Virus record (IMG/VR): IMGVR_UViG_3300030390_000789
Location: 1 to 27,412 of that record
Strand: one strand, 5' to 3'
From: a virus
DNA length: 27,412 nucleotides
Shown here: positions 13,848 to 22,132 of the stretch, in pieces
Layout: each line of letters begins with the position of its first letter
Position numbering within the stretch: position 1 is the stretch's first letter
Position numbers and translations under genes: made by a program
The notes under the pieces: generated by a model
Told to the model about the DNA's origin: nothing
The model's database searches: none
Seen by the model: only the letters and a program-made list of their open reading frames with translations

Positions 13848-14327
13848 TTACTTTTTTATTATCTTACTAATCTTCTCAATTCCCCTTGAACTAAAGTAAA
13901 ATATAACCATTATAGAGAATAAAGATTGTATTACAGGTATATACGCCTCATTTATAGTAAACTCCCCAACATTACCATCAAACAAAACTATTGAGATAAA
14001 CATTATAAGCATCATTAAAAAAGATACAGGTCTAATTAGTCTTGTGATTACATACTGATTATCAGATTGCAACCTTTTGGTAGCCTCCTCCATCTCTACC
14101 ATATCTAACTCAAGCTCTTTAAGTAATAATTCTTTATCAAAATCACTTATCTCAGCATCACCTCGTATAGCGTCTCCTAATGAGTTTAATCCTTTAATAC
14201 CTGTTATACTACCTGCAATGTCTAAAAGCTCAGGAGCGATGTTCTTACCCTGCTTAACAAGGAAACGTAACGCATTACCAACTGCAGTTCCTTTACCTCC
14301 GTTTTTTAATTTATTTTCATTGTCCAT
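13848..14327 (-). CDS. Holin, GTA/3TM-type
   Basis: A 159-residue protein. Residues 62-90 are a charged amphipathic helix (DFDKELLLKELELDMVEMEE). RLIRPVSFLMML (96-107) leads into the first membrane span (about 101-116), and a second spans about 131-147 before a basic C-terminus (EKISKIIKK). The motif R-x-I-R-P before a membrane helix is typical of the 3TM holin family of gene-transfer agents and phages. It sits two genes after the M15 endolysin, as expected for a lysis cassette, and its start overlaps the small membrane protein upstream by 11 bases. It would permeabilise the inner membrane to release the endolysin. I count only two clear spans; the third is uncertain. Confidence 0.75.
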   Translation of the reverse strand: MDNENKLKNGGKGTAVGNALRFLVKQGKNIAPELLDIAGSITGIKGLNSLGDAIRGDAEISDFDKELLLKELELDMVEMEEATKRLQSDNQYVITRLIRPVSFLMMLIMFISIVLFDGNVGEFTINEAYIPVIQSLFSIMVIFYFSSRGIEKISKIIKK

Positions 14328-14493
14328 AATTAATTCTTTTAGCTAAAAACAAAGTTATATATATAATCAATATAATTCTGTTAATTAACATTATTGTCTT
14401 TGGATTTCTTACTGAGTTAATACGAACAATACCACCTAATATCATTACTATTAAGTGAAATAATCCAATAAAAGCATTCTTAACTCTCTTCAT
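14317..14493 (-). CDS. 58-residue two-span membrane protein in the lysis cassette
   Basis: ATG 14493 directly follows the endolysin stop (TAAATG), and the TGA at 14317 lies inside the holin gene, an interlocked arrangement that supports translation. The sequence has a basic N-terminus (MKRVKNAF), a hydrophobic span (IGLFHLIVMILGGIV, 9-23), a basic loop (RINSVRNPK) and a second span (about 34-51). Between endolysin and holin this could be an antiholin, a pinholin-like protein or a spanin partner; the sequence does not decide. Confidence 0.6.
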   Translation of the reverse strand: MKRVKNAFIGLFHLIVMILGGIVRINSVRNPKTIMLINRIILIIYITLFLAKRINYGQ

Positions 14494-14886
14494 TTAATCC
14501 CTATTATCCCATCTTGCCATATGTCCACGTATGTCTATATGTGTAAATGTGTTATATCTACCTAATCCACCAATATTAAAGTGAGGATTGTATTCATTTC
14601 TTAACATACTCTCAATAGTATTTGCCACTTCATTAGGTGAAAACCCCTTAACAACAATATCAGCTGCTTTCCCTAAAACGTGCTGACTGTTTTTAACACC
14701 CCCTATTGAACGATTATGATTCGGACATCTATAAGCACTATTAATTATTAAAGATGCGTTAAACCTATCTCTAATCGCTTGTAGTTGGATTGCAAGACAC
14801 TTAATGTTATCTAAAACATCATCAGGCATCTCACAACCACATTTACAATTAAATTCGCTCTTACTAAAATTATCCGTTAACCTCAT
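14494..14886 (-). CDS. M15 family D,D-carboxypeptidase/endopeptidase (endolysin)
   Basis: A 130-residue protein matching the peptidase M15 (type 3) family. Zinc ligands are His69 and Asp76 in SQHVLGKAADI and His116 in THIDIRG. The substrate-binding part SAYRCPNHNRSIGG is at 50-63, and the C-terminal MARWDNR is also typical. The N-terminus starts with LTDNFSKSEFNCKCGC, the common start of phage M15 endolysins. It cleaves peptide bonds of peptidoglycan stems. There is no signal peptide, so it needs the holin. Length is normal for a single-domain Gram-negative phage endolysin. Confidence 0.9.
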   Translation of the reverse strand: MRLTDNFSKSEFNCKCGCEMPDDVLDNIKCLAIQLQAIRDRFNASLIINSAYRCPNHNRSIGGVKNSQHVLGKAADIVVKGFSPNEVANTIESMLRNEYNPHFNIGGLGRYNTFTHIDIRGHMARWDNRD

Positions 14887-14887
14887 A

Positions 14888-15583
14888 TTAGTAGTTTATA
14901 TCTTTAAACTTACCATTCAAGTTTTCAAATGTAACCTTCATATCTTTAGGTAATAAATCTATACCCATTGCCCACATATCAAATATAGCTAATACTCTAT
15001 CATAATTAGTTTTATGGAATGAGCTTGAAAATATAGCATCTATTCTGTGAGAGAATGAATTTACAACGTCATATCTAAACTTTTCAAACTGAAATACAAT
15101 GTAATCTACATCTTCTTTGTCTATCTTCTTTTGCAACCATAAATCAGTAATCCTCGCTATGTACTCTTTGTGCATTCTATCTTGAGCAGTTAGTATTACA
15201 TTCTTTAATCTATCAACTCTCATAGTGTCAATGTCCTTTCTTTTGATTAGCTCAATCATAAACTCTCTACATACAGAGCTTTTCTTGCTTACAAAGTCAT
15301 AACACATCTTTGTTTTAACTGCATCATACTCTCCGTGAGTAAAATACTGTTGCAACTTAACTTCATACACAATATTATTTAACGTATTGAATATGTCGTG
15401 ATGTATAAACTCATTTATCTTTCTATCATTAGACTTGTTTGCGACACTATTTAAAAACCTATTGAAGAGTATATTTATCCTCCCTTTTAATATAAGTGCA
15501 GTTATTAAAAATACAAATATAAATGTTAGTAAAAAAGGATTTTCTATATACTCTATCAGTGTTATTATTACCTTGTCGCTCAT
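14888..15583 (-). CDS. Membrane-anchored protein of unknown function, lysis region
   Basis: I chose the ATG at 15583 because it lies four bases after the stop of the upstream gene; an in-frame ATG at 15649 would overlap that gene by 62 bases. The product has 231 residues. One N-terminal membrane span (NPFLLTFIFVFLITALILKG, about 16-35) is followed by a long, charged, mostly helical cytoplasmic domain. Not recognised. Its stop is one base before the endolysin start, so it belongs to the lysis operon. Candidates are a holin-associated protein or a virion-assembly factor; neither is shown. Confidence 0.6.
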   Translation of the reverse strand: MSDKVIITLIEYIENPFLLTFIFVFLITALILKGRINILFNRFLNSVANKSNDRKINEFIHHDIFNTLNNIVYEVKLQQYFTHGEYDAVKTKMCYDFVSKKSSVCREFMIELIKRKDIDTMRVDRLKNVILTAQDRMHKEYIARITDLWLQKKIDKEDVDYIVFQFEKFRYDVVNSFSHRIDAIFSSSFHKTNYDRVLAIFDMWAMGIDLLPKDMKVTFENLNGKFKDINY

Positions 15584-15587
15584 AGGA

Positions 15588-15905
15588 TTATAGGAATCTG
15601 TGTTTAGGGAATTCAGGGGATACTTCATACTCAACCCAATCAGCATCATATATAAGTTCTACACCTTCTTCATCAAACTTCTGCTTCCATATAACATCAA
15701 CATCGAATGTTAATCCAGGTACAATAACCTCTTCTTCAGTTTCTTCATCAATGATTATCTCATCTTGAAATCCTAAAGCAACTATTGCGTGAGTACCTTC
15801 TGTTACTGTTATGTTTCTAAATGGAACTACATCCTCACTCGTGTTAAGAGCAAGGATTAATTCTTCTGCTTTTGCCTCTGTAGGCATACTATATTTCTTA
15901 TTCAT
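15588..15905 (-). CDS. Small acidic phage protein of unknown function
   Basis: A 105-residue, strongly acidic protein. Residues 26-80 look like a small beta sandwich (ITVTEGTHAIVALGFQDEII, GLTFDVDVIWKQKF), with an acidic loop (DEETEEEV) and the C-terminus EYEVSPEFPKHRFL. It follows the fibre gene by ten bases. Such proteins next to fibres can be fibre chaperones or minor baseplate parts; this is inference from position only. Confidence 0.55.
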   Translation of the reverse strand: MNKKYSMPTEAKAEELILALNTSEDVVPFRNITVTEGTHAIVALGFQDEIIIDEETEEEVIVPGLTFDVDVIWKQKFDEEGVELIYDADWVEYEVSPEFPKHRFL

Positions 15906-15915
15906 ATATTATTTA

Positions 15916-17835
15916 TTATATAGTTGTTAAAATTTGTAATTCACTATCACTCAAAGCAGTATTGTATACTTGCACTTGTGATGTTTTACCATAGAAAGGT
16001 TCATTTACTGAATTGCCTCCGTAAAAAGATAAATCATTAAGTGTGTTAATAGGAAATAAAGAACCACTTGTTTGACTTGAAACTTTAACTCCATTAATAA
16101 AAGTAGCGAAATCTGAATCCTTATATCTTATTGCAATTTTATTTGTATCAGTTATATTGTGAGATGAATCTAAGTGAAAATACGAGATAGAGCTTCCTAC
16201 ATTAACCCTTGTGTATATTCTGTTGCTTCCTCCGTTATTAAATCTAATAGCAACATAGTTTGAAACACTTCCATCAGAAAGTCTTATAGACCTATTGGTT
16301 AAATCATCACTTAAAGCTGCTATTTCCACAAACAATGTTCCCTCTGTTGAATTGAATGTATTTACATCCCCTGCATTATTTATAGTTTCGCTTGCTCTTG
16401 TAGAAATTGCTCCGTATGTAGGGATATAGGATGTTGCGTATGATAATTCTTCTATTTGAGCTCCGTAATACAGAACTGTTTTATTTGCATTGTCTCTGCT
16501 TAGCTGAACACCCGGATTTGTAACGACAGAAGAGGTAGTGAATGTGTAACTTATTCTGAACCAACCATTACTCAACTCTTGCACTTGTCTGTTAGTTGTA
16601 GTACCTATCTGATTACTCAGAACCTTTGTATCAAAATCAAAAGCAACGCCGTGAAAGTTTGCTTCTACTGAGTAATACCTTAGAGTTGCTTGGTTGTCTG
16701 AACCTACTTTTTTTACAAATACACTAACGGAATGCTCAGTAGATGCTGATAGACTACCTAAAGAAAAATTAAGTTTGCTTGATGAATTAGCATCTGTCGT
16801 GAGACTATAAGCAGAATCATCTCCACTTGGAGAGGTGAAGCCGCTTATTAGCGTGATATTTGTATTGTTCCATTGACTAAAATCCTCGCTATCAGCTATT
16901 AAGTTTGTTGACTGAGGCTCTGTTAAAAGTACGGGGCATCCTCCATCTGTATAGTCTAATCTTGGGATATCCTCTCTTTCTACTTGTACTACAGATACGT
17001 TGTCTATTGCAGCCGTAGTTGTGTTAATTGCTTGAAAACCAACAAGGCTATTTGTTCCATCACTTGTTATATATTCCTCATAAATACCAACAGTAGTTCT
17101 TACTATAGACGAACCTACTGAAGGAAACCTAACTTTAATACCTCCACTACTTATGCTTTTAATTTCAAAAACTATTTTATACGTTTTACCACTTGTGAAA
17201 GTTATATTTTGAGATAATATGTTTCCACTTGGAACATTTGAAGCTATTGCATTTCCACTGCTAATACTCCATCCCGTTCCCTTAGTCCAATCACTATCAG
17301 TAGCAAAATCCCCATTAGTAACCAAGTCGTCACTTAAAATAAACTCGGGTGTTTCTATTAAACCTTGTTGATTAACTCTTGTAGCACTACTTGCACGTGA
17401 TACGTCAAAGTCAGCATCTGAAACTAAAACTTCTTGAACTGATATGTTGTCTATTGAGCCTATGAAAGAATTTCCACTAAAACTTACAGTTTGAGAAGAT
17501 GCTTGATATGTAAAAGAATATGTACCAACAGATGAAGGTGCAGTAAATCCGCCAATAGGATATGTTAAAGAACCACTTATGTATGATGAAATATCAAAAC
17601 TTACTAAATAAGTTTTTCCAATAGTTAAAACCCCTCCTTTAAATATATATCCACTTCCGTTAGAGTTAGCTGAACCTCCTCCAATAGTCCAACTTAAATC
17701 TTTACTCCACCACGTATCTGTAGAAAAATCCCCATTTGTTATTTCCTCACTCCCATAAGATGGAGTTGGTAAAACACTATATAATTTTGTTGGCTTGTAC
17801 CCTGAAGGTATCATTGCCATATTTGGTATTGCCAT
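15916..17835 (-). CDS. Tail/head fibre with carbohydrate-binding-like and LamG-like domains
   Basis: A 639-residue protein. An N-terminal phage-specific start (AMIPSGYKPTKLYSVLP) is followed by two related beta domains beginning ITNGDFSTD and VTNGDFATD and ending in IDNISV/IDNVSV (about 30-135 and 170-285), like the carbohydrate-binding (CBM4/9) fold. Between and after them are SRASSATRVNQQGLIE and PRLDYTDGGCPVLLTEPQSTNLI, a block I associate with phage head-spike/tail-fibre proteins. The C-terminus (about 490-639) is a LamG/concanavalin-like domain ending FYGKTSQVQVYNTALSDSE. Inference: second receptor-binding fibre beside the 1309-residue adhesin. Confidence 0.75.
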   Translation of the reverse strand: MAIPNMAMIPSGYKPTKLYSVLPTPSYGSEEITNGDFSTDTWWSKDLSWTIGGGSANSNGSGYIFKGGVLTIGKTYLVSFDISSYISGSLTYPIGGFTAPSSVGTYSFTYQASSQTVSFSGNSFIGSIDNISVQEVLVSDADFDVSRASSATRVNQQGLIETPEFILSDDLVTNGDFATDSDWTKGTGWSISSGNAIASNVPSGNILSQNITFTSGKTYKIVFEIKSISSGGIKVRFPSVGSSIVRTTVGIYEEYITSDGTNSLVGFQAINTTTAAIDNVSVVQVEREDIPRLDYTDGGCPVLLTEPQSTNLIADSEDFSQWNNTNITLISGFTSPSGDDSAYSLTTDANSSSKLNFSLGSLSASTEHSVSVFVKKVGSDNQATLRYYSVEANFHGVAFDFDTKVLSNQIGTTTNRQVQELSNGWFRISYTFTTSSVVTNPGVQLSRDNANKTVLYYGAQIEELSYATSYIPTYGAISTRASETINNAGDVNTFNSTEGTLFVEIAALSDDLTNRSIRLSDGSVSNYVAIRFNNGGSNRIYTRVNVGSSISYFHLDSSHNITDTNKIAIRYKDSDFATFINGVKVSSQTSGSLFPINTLNDLSFYGGNSVNEPFYGKTSQVQVYNTALSDSELQILTTI

Positions 17836-17839
17836 ATCT

Positions 17840-17971
17840 TTATAATTTTAATTTTTTATCTATACATTGAGGCTTTTCAATAACCCCACCATCATCTCTA
17901 ACCCTACTGACAAATGCTTTGGTCTCATCAGAGAATCCAAATAGCATCATCATTACTCTACGCCTACTCAT
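17840..17971 (-). CDS. 43-residue protein with FVxRVxxDGGVxE motif
   Basis: ATG 17971 overlaps the upstream stop by one base (TAATG), and its TAA is four bases before the fibre ATG. The sequence is a basic-hydrophobic start (MSRRRVMMMLFGF) and then DETKAFVSRVRDDGGVIE with Cys36. Residues 20-37 match residues 31-48 of the protein at 21094-21498 (F-V-x-R-V-x-x-D-G-G-V-x-E-x-x-x-C). Function unknown; the motif suggests a shared interaction with the virion. Confidence 0.6.
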   Translation of the reverse strand: MSRRRVMMMLFGFSDETKAFVSRVRDDGGVIEKPQCIDKKLKL

Positions 17972-18222
17972 TATACTTCAGAATCAAAGTACCCATCTAA
18001 TGCAGTTTTTAATGCTGCAAAAGAAGCATATACAGTTCCTGATTCGTCAAATAAGCTCGTGTAAGGTGCTTGTATTAAAAGCTCTCCTGTTTGTACAGTT
18101 TTAACAAGTAAGTAATCACCTTGCTTCTGTCTTTGGATTTCGCAGAATGCAGGGTATCTATACTCAATACCATTTTCAATTACTAATTCTTTTGTTACTG
18201 AATCTTCATAAATTTTAATCAT
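17971..18222 (-). CDS. 83-residue phage structural-region protein
   Basis: Not recognised. It looks like a compact beta protein (MIKIYEDSVTKELVIENGIE, then GDYLLVKTVQTGELLIQAPY) with a C-terminal helix (ASFAALKTALDGYF). It lies between the second tail-like paralog and the fibre genes with coupled translation downstream, so it is probably a minor tail component. Confidence 0.55.
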   Translation of the reverse strand: MIKIYEDSVTKELVIENGIEYRYPAFCEIQRQKQGDYLLVKTVQTGELLIQAPYTSLFDESGTVYASFAALKTALDGYFDSEV

Positions 18223-18251
18223 CTCTCTTATTATTTATTTATTATTAATTA

Positions 18252-18755
18252 TTAATCTATTACGTTAAATATTGTCTCAAAATTAGGTATGTAATACGCT
18301 TGATTATCTTCCTTAGCAGTTAAGGATACATTAAAACCATTCATATCTGAGCGACTTGTTCCACTTGAAGCACTTACAGTAACCTCACCACCATTTCTCA
18401 TCCCTATAAATCTATACTTCCCATTCCTATCTAATATAACTGCACTATAATCTTTATTAGCTAATTTATATACTTCAGATAGCTCATCTGATTCTGTTAT
18501 AGTAAAGTTTAATTTTTGTGTCCACTCAATACCACCATTTAATACTGCAGTTGACTCTGTGAATGATATGTTTTGTGCTTCGTATAAAAAAGCATCAGTC
18601 AAAGGGAATGTTACTACCTCTTGGTCTGATACTAAGTTTAGGCTCTTTGAATATTTCTCATAAGCAAACAGATATAGTTTATCTATACCTCCCTGTCTAT
18701 CTTTGCAATTTTTTTTAATTGCTTTAGTAATATTACAAGTTATAAATTCAGCCAT
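18252..18755 (-). CDS. Tail-like structural protein, paralog of 22189-22710
   Basis: A 167-residue protein that aligns by eye with the protein at 22189-22710. Shared parts are an N-terminal Cys-rich start (TCNITKAIKKNCKDRQGG, then LYLF), a central block with acidic loops, and VILDRNGKYRFIG (104-116) followed by a TV-x-S-x-x-SG block and a C-terminal strand. The second protein has VVVDRNGNHHALG in the same place. Bacteroidota phages carry such proteins near neck and tail genes; I infer a tail tube or neck role. The gene starts two bases after the stop of the connector-like gene. Confidence 0.6.
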   Translation of the reverse strand: MAEFITCNITKAIKKNCKDRQGGIDKLYLFAYEKYSKSLNLVSDQEVVTFPLTDAFLYEAQNISFTESTAVLNGGIEWTQKLNFTITESDELSEVYKLANKDYSAVILDRNGKYRFIGMRNGGEVTVSASSGTSRSDMNGFNVSLTAKEDNQAYYIPNFETIFNVID

Positions 18756-18757
18756 AA

Positions 18758-19336
18758 TTATCTTCTGTGTTTGTATGAGTATCTACTCCACTCACCATTA
18801 CCTTCCTCGTAATTTCTATCCTCTACTCTATTTGATGGTCTACCAAAGAACCATCCACTTCTGTTTGTCATACTCTTTGAGGCATTAACCTCATCCTGAT
18901 ATAATTTATACTCAGGTATTGTATTATGACACAACCATTTGTCAAATCTACCAATGTACGTATCAGCTATCCCTGCGTAAGTGTCAGCTAATCCATTTAT
19001 CTCATCATCAGTCATTAACTCAGCATTTTCAGCAGTATGTTTGAATGCACCTCCATTAGCAATCATATATGAACTAATCTTAACGTATTCAGATAAGGCT
19101 TGATTCTTTGTGATTGGCTTTACAAATTTATCATATAACTCAAGGTATAATCCTGTCAATGTATCTGCTTCTGCTCCACTTAATATAACATCATACAACT
19201 CTGTACCTAATAACCTTTGTATTGTGATTATTTGGACATTAGCTATTGAAAAAAGGAACTTATCTTGGTCAACATTACCACCTAAAATAGTAGTTGACTT
19301 TAATTCCTGTGGTGTTATGAATAAAAACTCTGCCAT
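18758..19336 (-). CDS. Head-tail connector / adaptor-like protein (DUF6712-like)
   Basis: A 192-residue, mostly helical protein starting FITPQELKSTTILGGNVDQD with RLLGTELYDVIL (41-52), resembling the helical head-completion and adaptor proteins that follow the portal in many phages; the family I associate it with is DUF6712 of Bacteroidota phages. The C-terminus is Arg/Trp/Tyr-rich and basic (RVEDRNYEEGNGEWSRYSYK). It lies five bases after the portal stop, which fits an adaptor attached to the portal ring. The assignment rests on position and helical pattern, not on a diagnostic motif. Confidence 0.6.
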   Translation of the reverse strand: MAEFLFITPQELKSTTILGGNVDQDKFLFSIANVQIITIQRLLGTELYDVILSGAEADTLTGLYLELYDKFVKPITKNQALSEYVKISSYMIANGGAFKHTAENAELMTDDEINGLADTYAGIADTYIGRFDKWLCHNTIPEYKLYQDEVNASKSMTNRSGWFFGRPSNRVEDRNYEEGNGEWSRYSYKHRR

Positions 19337-19341
19337 AATTA

Positions 19342-21090
19342 TTAAGATTTATTTTTGTTAGGTGTTATAGAAACATTACTGTTATTAGCAGGTGCTTTAT
19401 ATCCCTTTCTCCTTGCTTCTGATGTACTTATTTTTTTAGCTAATGGGCTATTAACATCTGTCTTACCTTTGTTTAGATATATTTCTCTCTGCCATTTGTG
19501 CTTACAAGTTCCATTAGGAAACGCTTTAGACATTTTCCCACCACCTTTCCATAGCCAAATAGAGTAAGGTGCATCCCCACCTGCTCCTTTACCGAAATTA
19601 GGGTTAGTAGATGATTTCTCCATCTTTAAAATATCCTCTTTCCTGTATAATTTATTCGCCTTCATCATTTCCTGACAAAACTTTCTCTCAGGATTTGGGT
19701 TACCTACATATCTATATCTGATTCTTACATCTTCACTATCTTGTGAACTCTTTGCATTTGGTCTTGCAGTTCCTGTAGAAGTAAACTGTAAGAAACCTCT
19801 TAAATCATCATCAGTATCATAATCAACTTCAGCTGAACATAACAACTCCCATTGGTCCTCATTTACAACCTCACCCATTTGAATTAACTCATTTGCCATA
19901 GGAGCTAATGTATCACACTCACCATTACATCCCTCAGAAGCCATTTTAAGCTCTGTTTCCTGCACGTTATCCTCTTTAGCTATAGTTTCTTCCTTTATAA
20001 TCTCTTCCTCTTGTGTAAGAGGCTTAAAAATCAAATCTAAGTTTATGTCATACTGAACTAATACTTCCTCTATAGCTTCTAAAACAAATTGCTGCTTAGG
20101 TGCTATAACTCTTTTTATTAATTGTTTCTCACTCATATCCATCATATCAGCTTCACTTGCGAAACCTGTAGCAGAAGATAGCCCTACTAAAGATGGTGAT
20201 ATAACTCTGTGAGATGTCATTATCTGATTCTTTGCTTCAGCAGTTAGGAAATCCCATTGCTTATGTACGTTTGCATTAACAGGAAAAGGTGTAACTGATA
20301 TCTCAACATCTAATCCGTTAAATGATATGATAAAATTACTTGCATTAGAGCTTGAAGTAAGTTTCTTTTTTATTTGATTTTCAAATTGAGCTTTCTCTTC
20401 ATCTGAGTAGTTGTCACCATTAGGTATGTTTATAATATAACCTGCTGATAATCCATTCTGAATAGATGAGATAGCCATATTAGAAATCTCTTCCTCCATC
20501 TGAGCATATTGTAATCCTGACATATAATCAGGTGTACCGAAATATTCGTTACCTGCCTTATACTCTTTAGCTACATATATCTCTGTTTGTTTTGTATCTG
20601 ATAATCCAAATGCAGGGAAATTCTGAGGAATATACTTTTCCTTTCTCCTGTCTTTCCAATCTCTTGAATACCAATAAGATGTAATATCTCCATCCTCATC
20701 TTCAATAGAAGGGACCACCATTTGCTTAGGTAAATGAATTAAAGAGTTCAAACTACCATCTCTATTCTTTATAACTTGAAAAGAAAACTCTCCAAATATC
20801 TGAGCATCCTGCACCATCTTTCTTAAGTCTCTTGGTCTTAAAATGGATTGTAACATCGCCCAATCATTAACAACTGAGTCACTAACATTATTTGTAAACC
20901 CTAAACCCTTACCATAAGCGAGGGTTACGTAAGATTTATTAATAGATGCGTTAGTAGGTGAGCCATTGTTTCTTTTAACTATATAATCATAAAAACTATT
21001 GTCTTTACCATTTAAAACCCAATCATTTGACTTATCCTCTTGCACATTAGGTCGCACATAGCTTGAAAGTGTTATTAATTTAATATCCAT
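19342..21090 (-). CDS. Phage portal protein with C-terminal extension
   Basis: A 582-residue protein. Residues about 50-350 show a portal-like pattern: VTLAYGKGLGF, a stem/clip region with QIFGEFSFQVIKNRDG, GTPDYMSGLQYAQMEEEISN, then IISFNGLDVEISVTPFPVNA and TSHRVISPSLVGLSSATGFA, where portal proteins carry the wing-to-crown segment. About 456-545 is an additional Cys/His-containing domain (RIRYRYVGNPNPERKFCQEM, SIWLWKGGG, TCKHKWQREIYLNKG), with another Cys pair in GCNGECD. It forms the vertex ring through which DNA is packaged. The extra domain is unassigned and may be a metal-binding or maturation domain. Position before the connector-like gene is as expected; position after the capsid gene is not. 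Confidence 0.8.
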   Translation of the reverse strand: MDIKLITLSSYVRPNVQEDKSNDWVLNGKDNSFYDYIVKRNNGSPTNASINKSYVTLAYGKGLGFTNNVSDSVVNDWAMLQSILRPRDLRKMVQDAQIFGEFSFQVIKNRDGSLNSLIHLPKQMVVPSIEDEDGDITSYWYSRDWKDRRKEKYIPQNFPAFGLSDTKQTEIYVAKEYKAGNEYFGTPDYMSGLQYAQMEEEISNMAISSIQNGLSAGYIINIPNGDNYSDEEKAQFENQIKKKLTSSSNASNFIISFNGLDVEISVTPFPVNANVHKQWDFLTAEAKNQIMTSHRVISPSLVGLSSATGFASEADMMDMSEKQLIKRVIAPKQQFVLEAIEEVLVQYDINLDLIFKPLTQEEEIIKEETIAKEDNVQETELKMASEGCNGECDTLAPMANELIQMGEVVNEDQWELLCSAEVDYDTDDDLRGFLQFTSTGTARPNAKSSQDSEDVRIRYRYVGNPNPERKFCQEMMKANKLYRKEDILKMEKSSTNPNFGKGAGGDAPYSIWLWKGGGKMSKAFPNGTCKHKWQREIYLNKGKTDVNSPLAKKISTSEARRKGYKAPANNSNVSITPNKNKS

Positions 21091-21093
21091 ATC

Positions 21094-21498
21094 TTAGTAA
21101 TAAAATTTATCTTTAGTTAGCAGGTATTCTTGTGAATCCTGAGTTGTAGAAACTAAAATCCCTCTATAAATAACCTCTCCTGTATTGGTGTAAGTGATAG
21201 TTGTTTTATATCTACTCTCACTTCTAAAATTATAATCAAAAGCAATAACTAACTTACCTTTTAATACATCAAAAACATTATCCACTTCAGTAGATAGGTC
21301 CTTGAAGCTATCAGTAATAACTACAGTTAAAAAGTCAGTTTGTACAATAGGGAGTAAACACGCTTCACTCTCCATAACACCTCCATCAGATATAACTCTA
21401 TTCACAAAATCAGATGTCTCACTCAAAGGTGAAATTACATCAAATCTTGGAACTACAGATATAGTGTGAGTTGTATTGTTTGGATTTACTATTGTCAT
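21094..21498 (-). CDS. Small virion-region protein with FVxRVxxDGGVxE motif
   Basis: A 134-residue protein with N-terminal SETSDFVNRVISDGGVMES (26-44) followed by Cys47. The region after it is beta-rich (FLTVVITDSFKDL, GKLVIAFDYNFRSESRYKTT, GEVIYRGILVSTT). The N-terminal motif is shared with the 43-residue protein at 17840-17971. It lies three bases before the portal ATG, so it is co-translated with it. Function unknown; a virion protein is likely from position. Confidence 0.55.
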   Translation of the reverse strand: MTIVNPNNTTHTISVVPRFDVISPLSETSDFVNRVISDGGVMESEACLLPIVQTDFLTVVITDSFKDLSTEVDNVFDVLKGKLVIAFDYNFRSESRYKTTITYTNTGEVIYRGILVSTTQDSQEYLLTKDKFYY

Positions 21499-21553
21499 TT
21501 ATTATTTCTTTATATTAATTATAACGCAAGATGATTTGATATTGTTATTGGAT

Positions 21554-21685
21554 TTATTTATTATCAAAAGTTTTTAATTTTAATCTAACTATTTCTTTCC
21601 ATATCAAACTTGATGCTGCACTATCTGTTGGTAGCTTTGCTAATGTCTGTTGTAATTCTTGAATGATAAATTTGTCTGTTTTCAT
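21554..21685 (-). CDS. 43-residue protein, second gene of the accessory cassette
   Basis: ATG 21685 to TAA 21554. The product is a short helical protein (MKTDKFIIQELQQTLAKLPT, then DSAASSLIWKEIVRLKLKTFDNK). The 16 bases around its start (CTTAGAAATTATGAAA) are identical to those of the gene upstream at 22025, implying a duplicated or shared translation signal. A hairpin at 21705-21721 lies before it. No function can be assigned. Confidence 0.5.
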   Translation of the reverse strand: MKTDKFIIQELQQTLAKLPTDSAASSLIWKEIVRLKLKTFDNK

Positions 21686-21700
21686 AATTTCTAAGGTTTA

Positions 21701-21721
21701 TAAAGGGGTTTTTACACCCCC
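21701..21721 (-). terminator. Weak terminator/attenuator inside the accessory cassette
   Basis: On the minus strand GGGGT and ACCCC form a five-pair stem around GTAAAA, followed by TTTATAAA. It lies between the 98- and 43-residue genes. The T-run is short, so partial termination is more likely than complete. Confidence 0.4.
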
Positions 21722-21728
21722 GATTGTT

Positions 21729-22025
21729 TTAGTTCTTTAATTTAATATAATAGCAGTCGTAAACCATTTGTTCTTTATCACAAGGGGAAACTGCTCCATT
21801 GATAAAAGAGCCTTTACCAAATATTTTCTCTAATTGATAATCTTGTATATTTTTGTCATCATCAATAACTACGCACATTTGAGGCTTACCTTTCCATTGA
21901 TTCAGAGAAAAACTATTGTTGTGTATTTTCTTATCGTTAATTTTTTTGTTATAAACCCATAAGTGTTCAACATTACCCTTTAAACTTCTTTTAAACTGTT
22001 CGTCTGTTAATTTTATTGCTTTCAT
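21729..22025 (-). CDS. 98-residue protein, first gene of a moron-like cassette
   Basis: I chose ATG 22025 (AATTATG context, about 25 bases after the expected start point); an in-frame ATG at 22067 lies upstream of the -7 box. The protein is basic with KLTDEQFKRSLKGNVEHLWV, a Lys/Asn-rich region and a C-terminal part with two Cys (CDKEQMVYDCYYIK). Not recognised. It is flanked upstream by a strong terminator and its own promoter and sits inside the virion gene block, the classical layout of a moron, a gene expressed independently of the late operon. Host-directed function is inference. Confidence 0.6.
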   Translation of the reverse strand: MKAIKLTDEQFKRSLKGNVEHLWVYNKKINDKKIHNNSFSLNQWKGKPQMCVVIDDDKNIQDYQLEKIFGKGSFINGAVSPCDKEQMVYDCYYIKLKN

Positions 22026-22056
22026 AATTTCTAAGTTTTTGTTTTTAATTACTCTG

Positions 22057-22123
22057 CAAACATACAACTTTATATAAATGTAATCCTAATTTTATATCTA
22101 ATTTTAACAAAACTTTAACATTT
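22057..22123 (-). promoter_or_regulatory. Promoter TATGTTTG with extended conserved upstream elements
   Basis: The -7 box TATGTTTG is at 22064-22057, followed by GCAGAGT. Plus-strand CCTAATTTTAT and TTTTAACAAAACTTTAACA (from 22102, 37 bases from the box) match the promoter at 5974 in sequence and spacing. It lies between the strong terminator at 22133 and the cassette gene. Confidence 0.72.
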
Positions 22124-22132
22124 AGGTATAAT

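Noticed and set aside
14345-14370. Box TAACTTTG with nearby AT palindrome inside the 58-residue gene, as a possible holin promoter.
   Set aside because: The palindrome is upstream of the box, not downstream as in the other sites, and the region is coding; it may be chance in AT-rich DNA.
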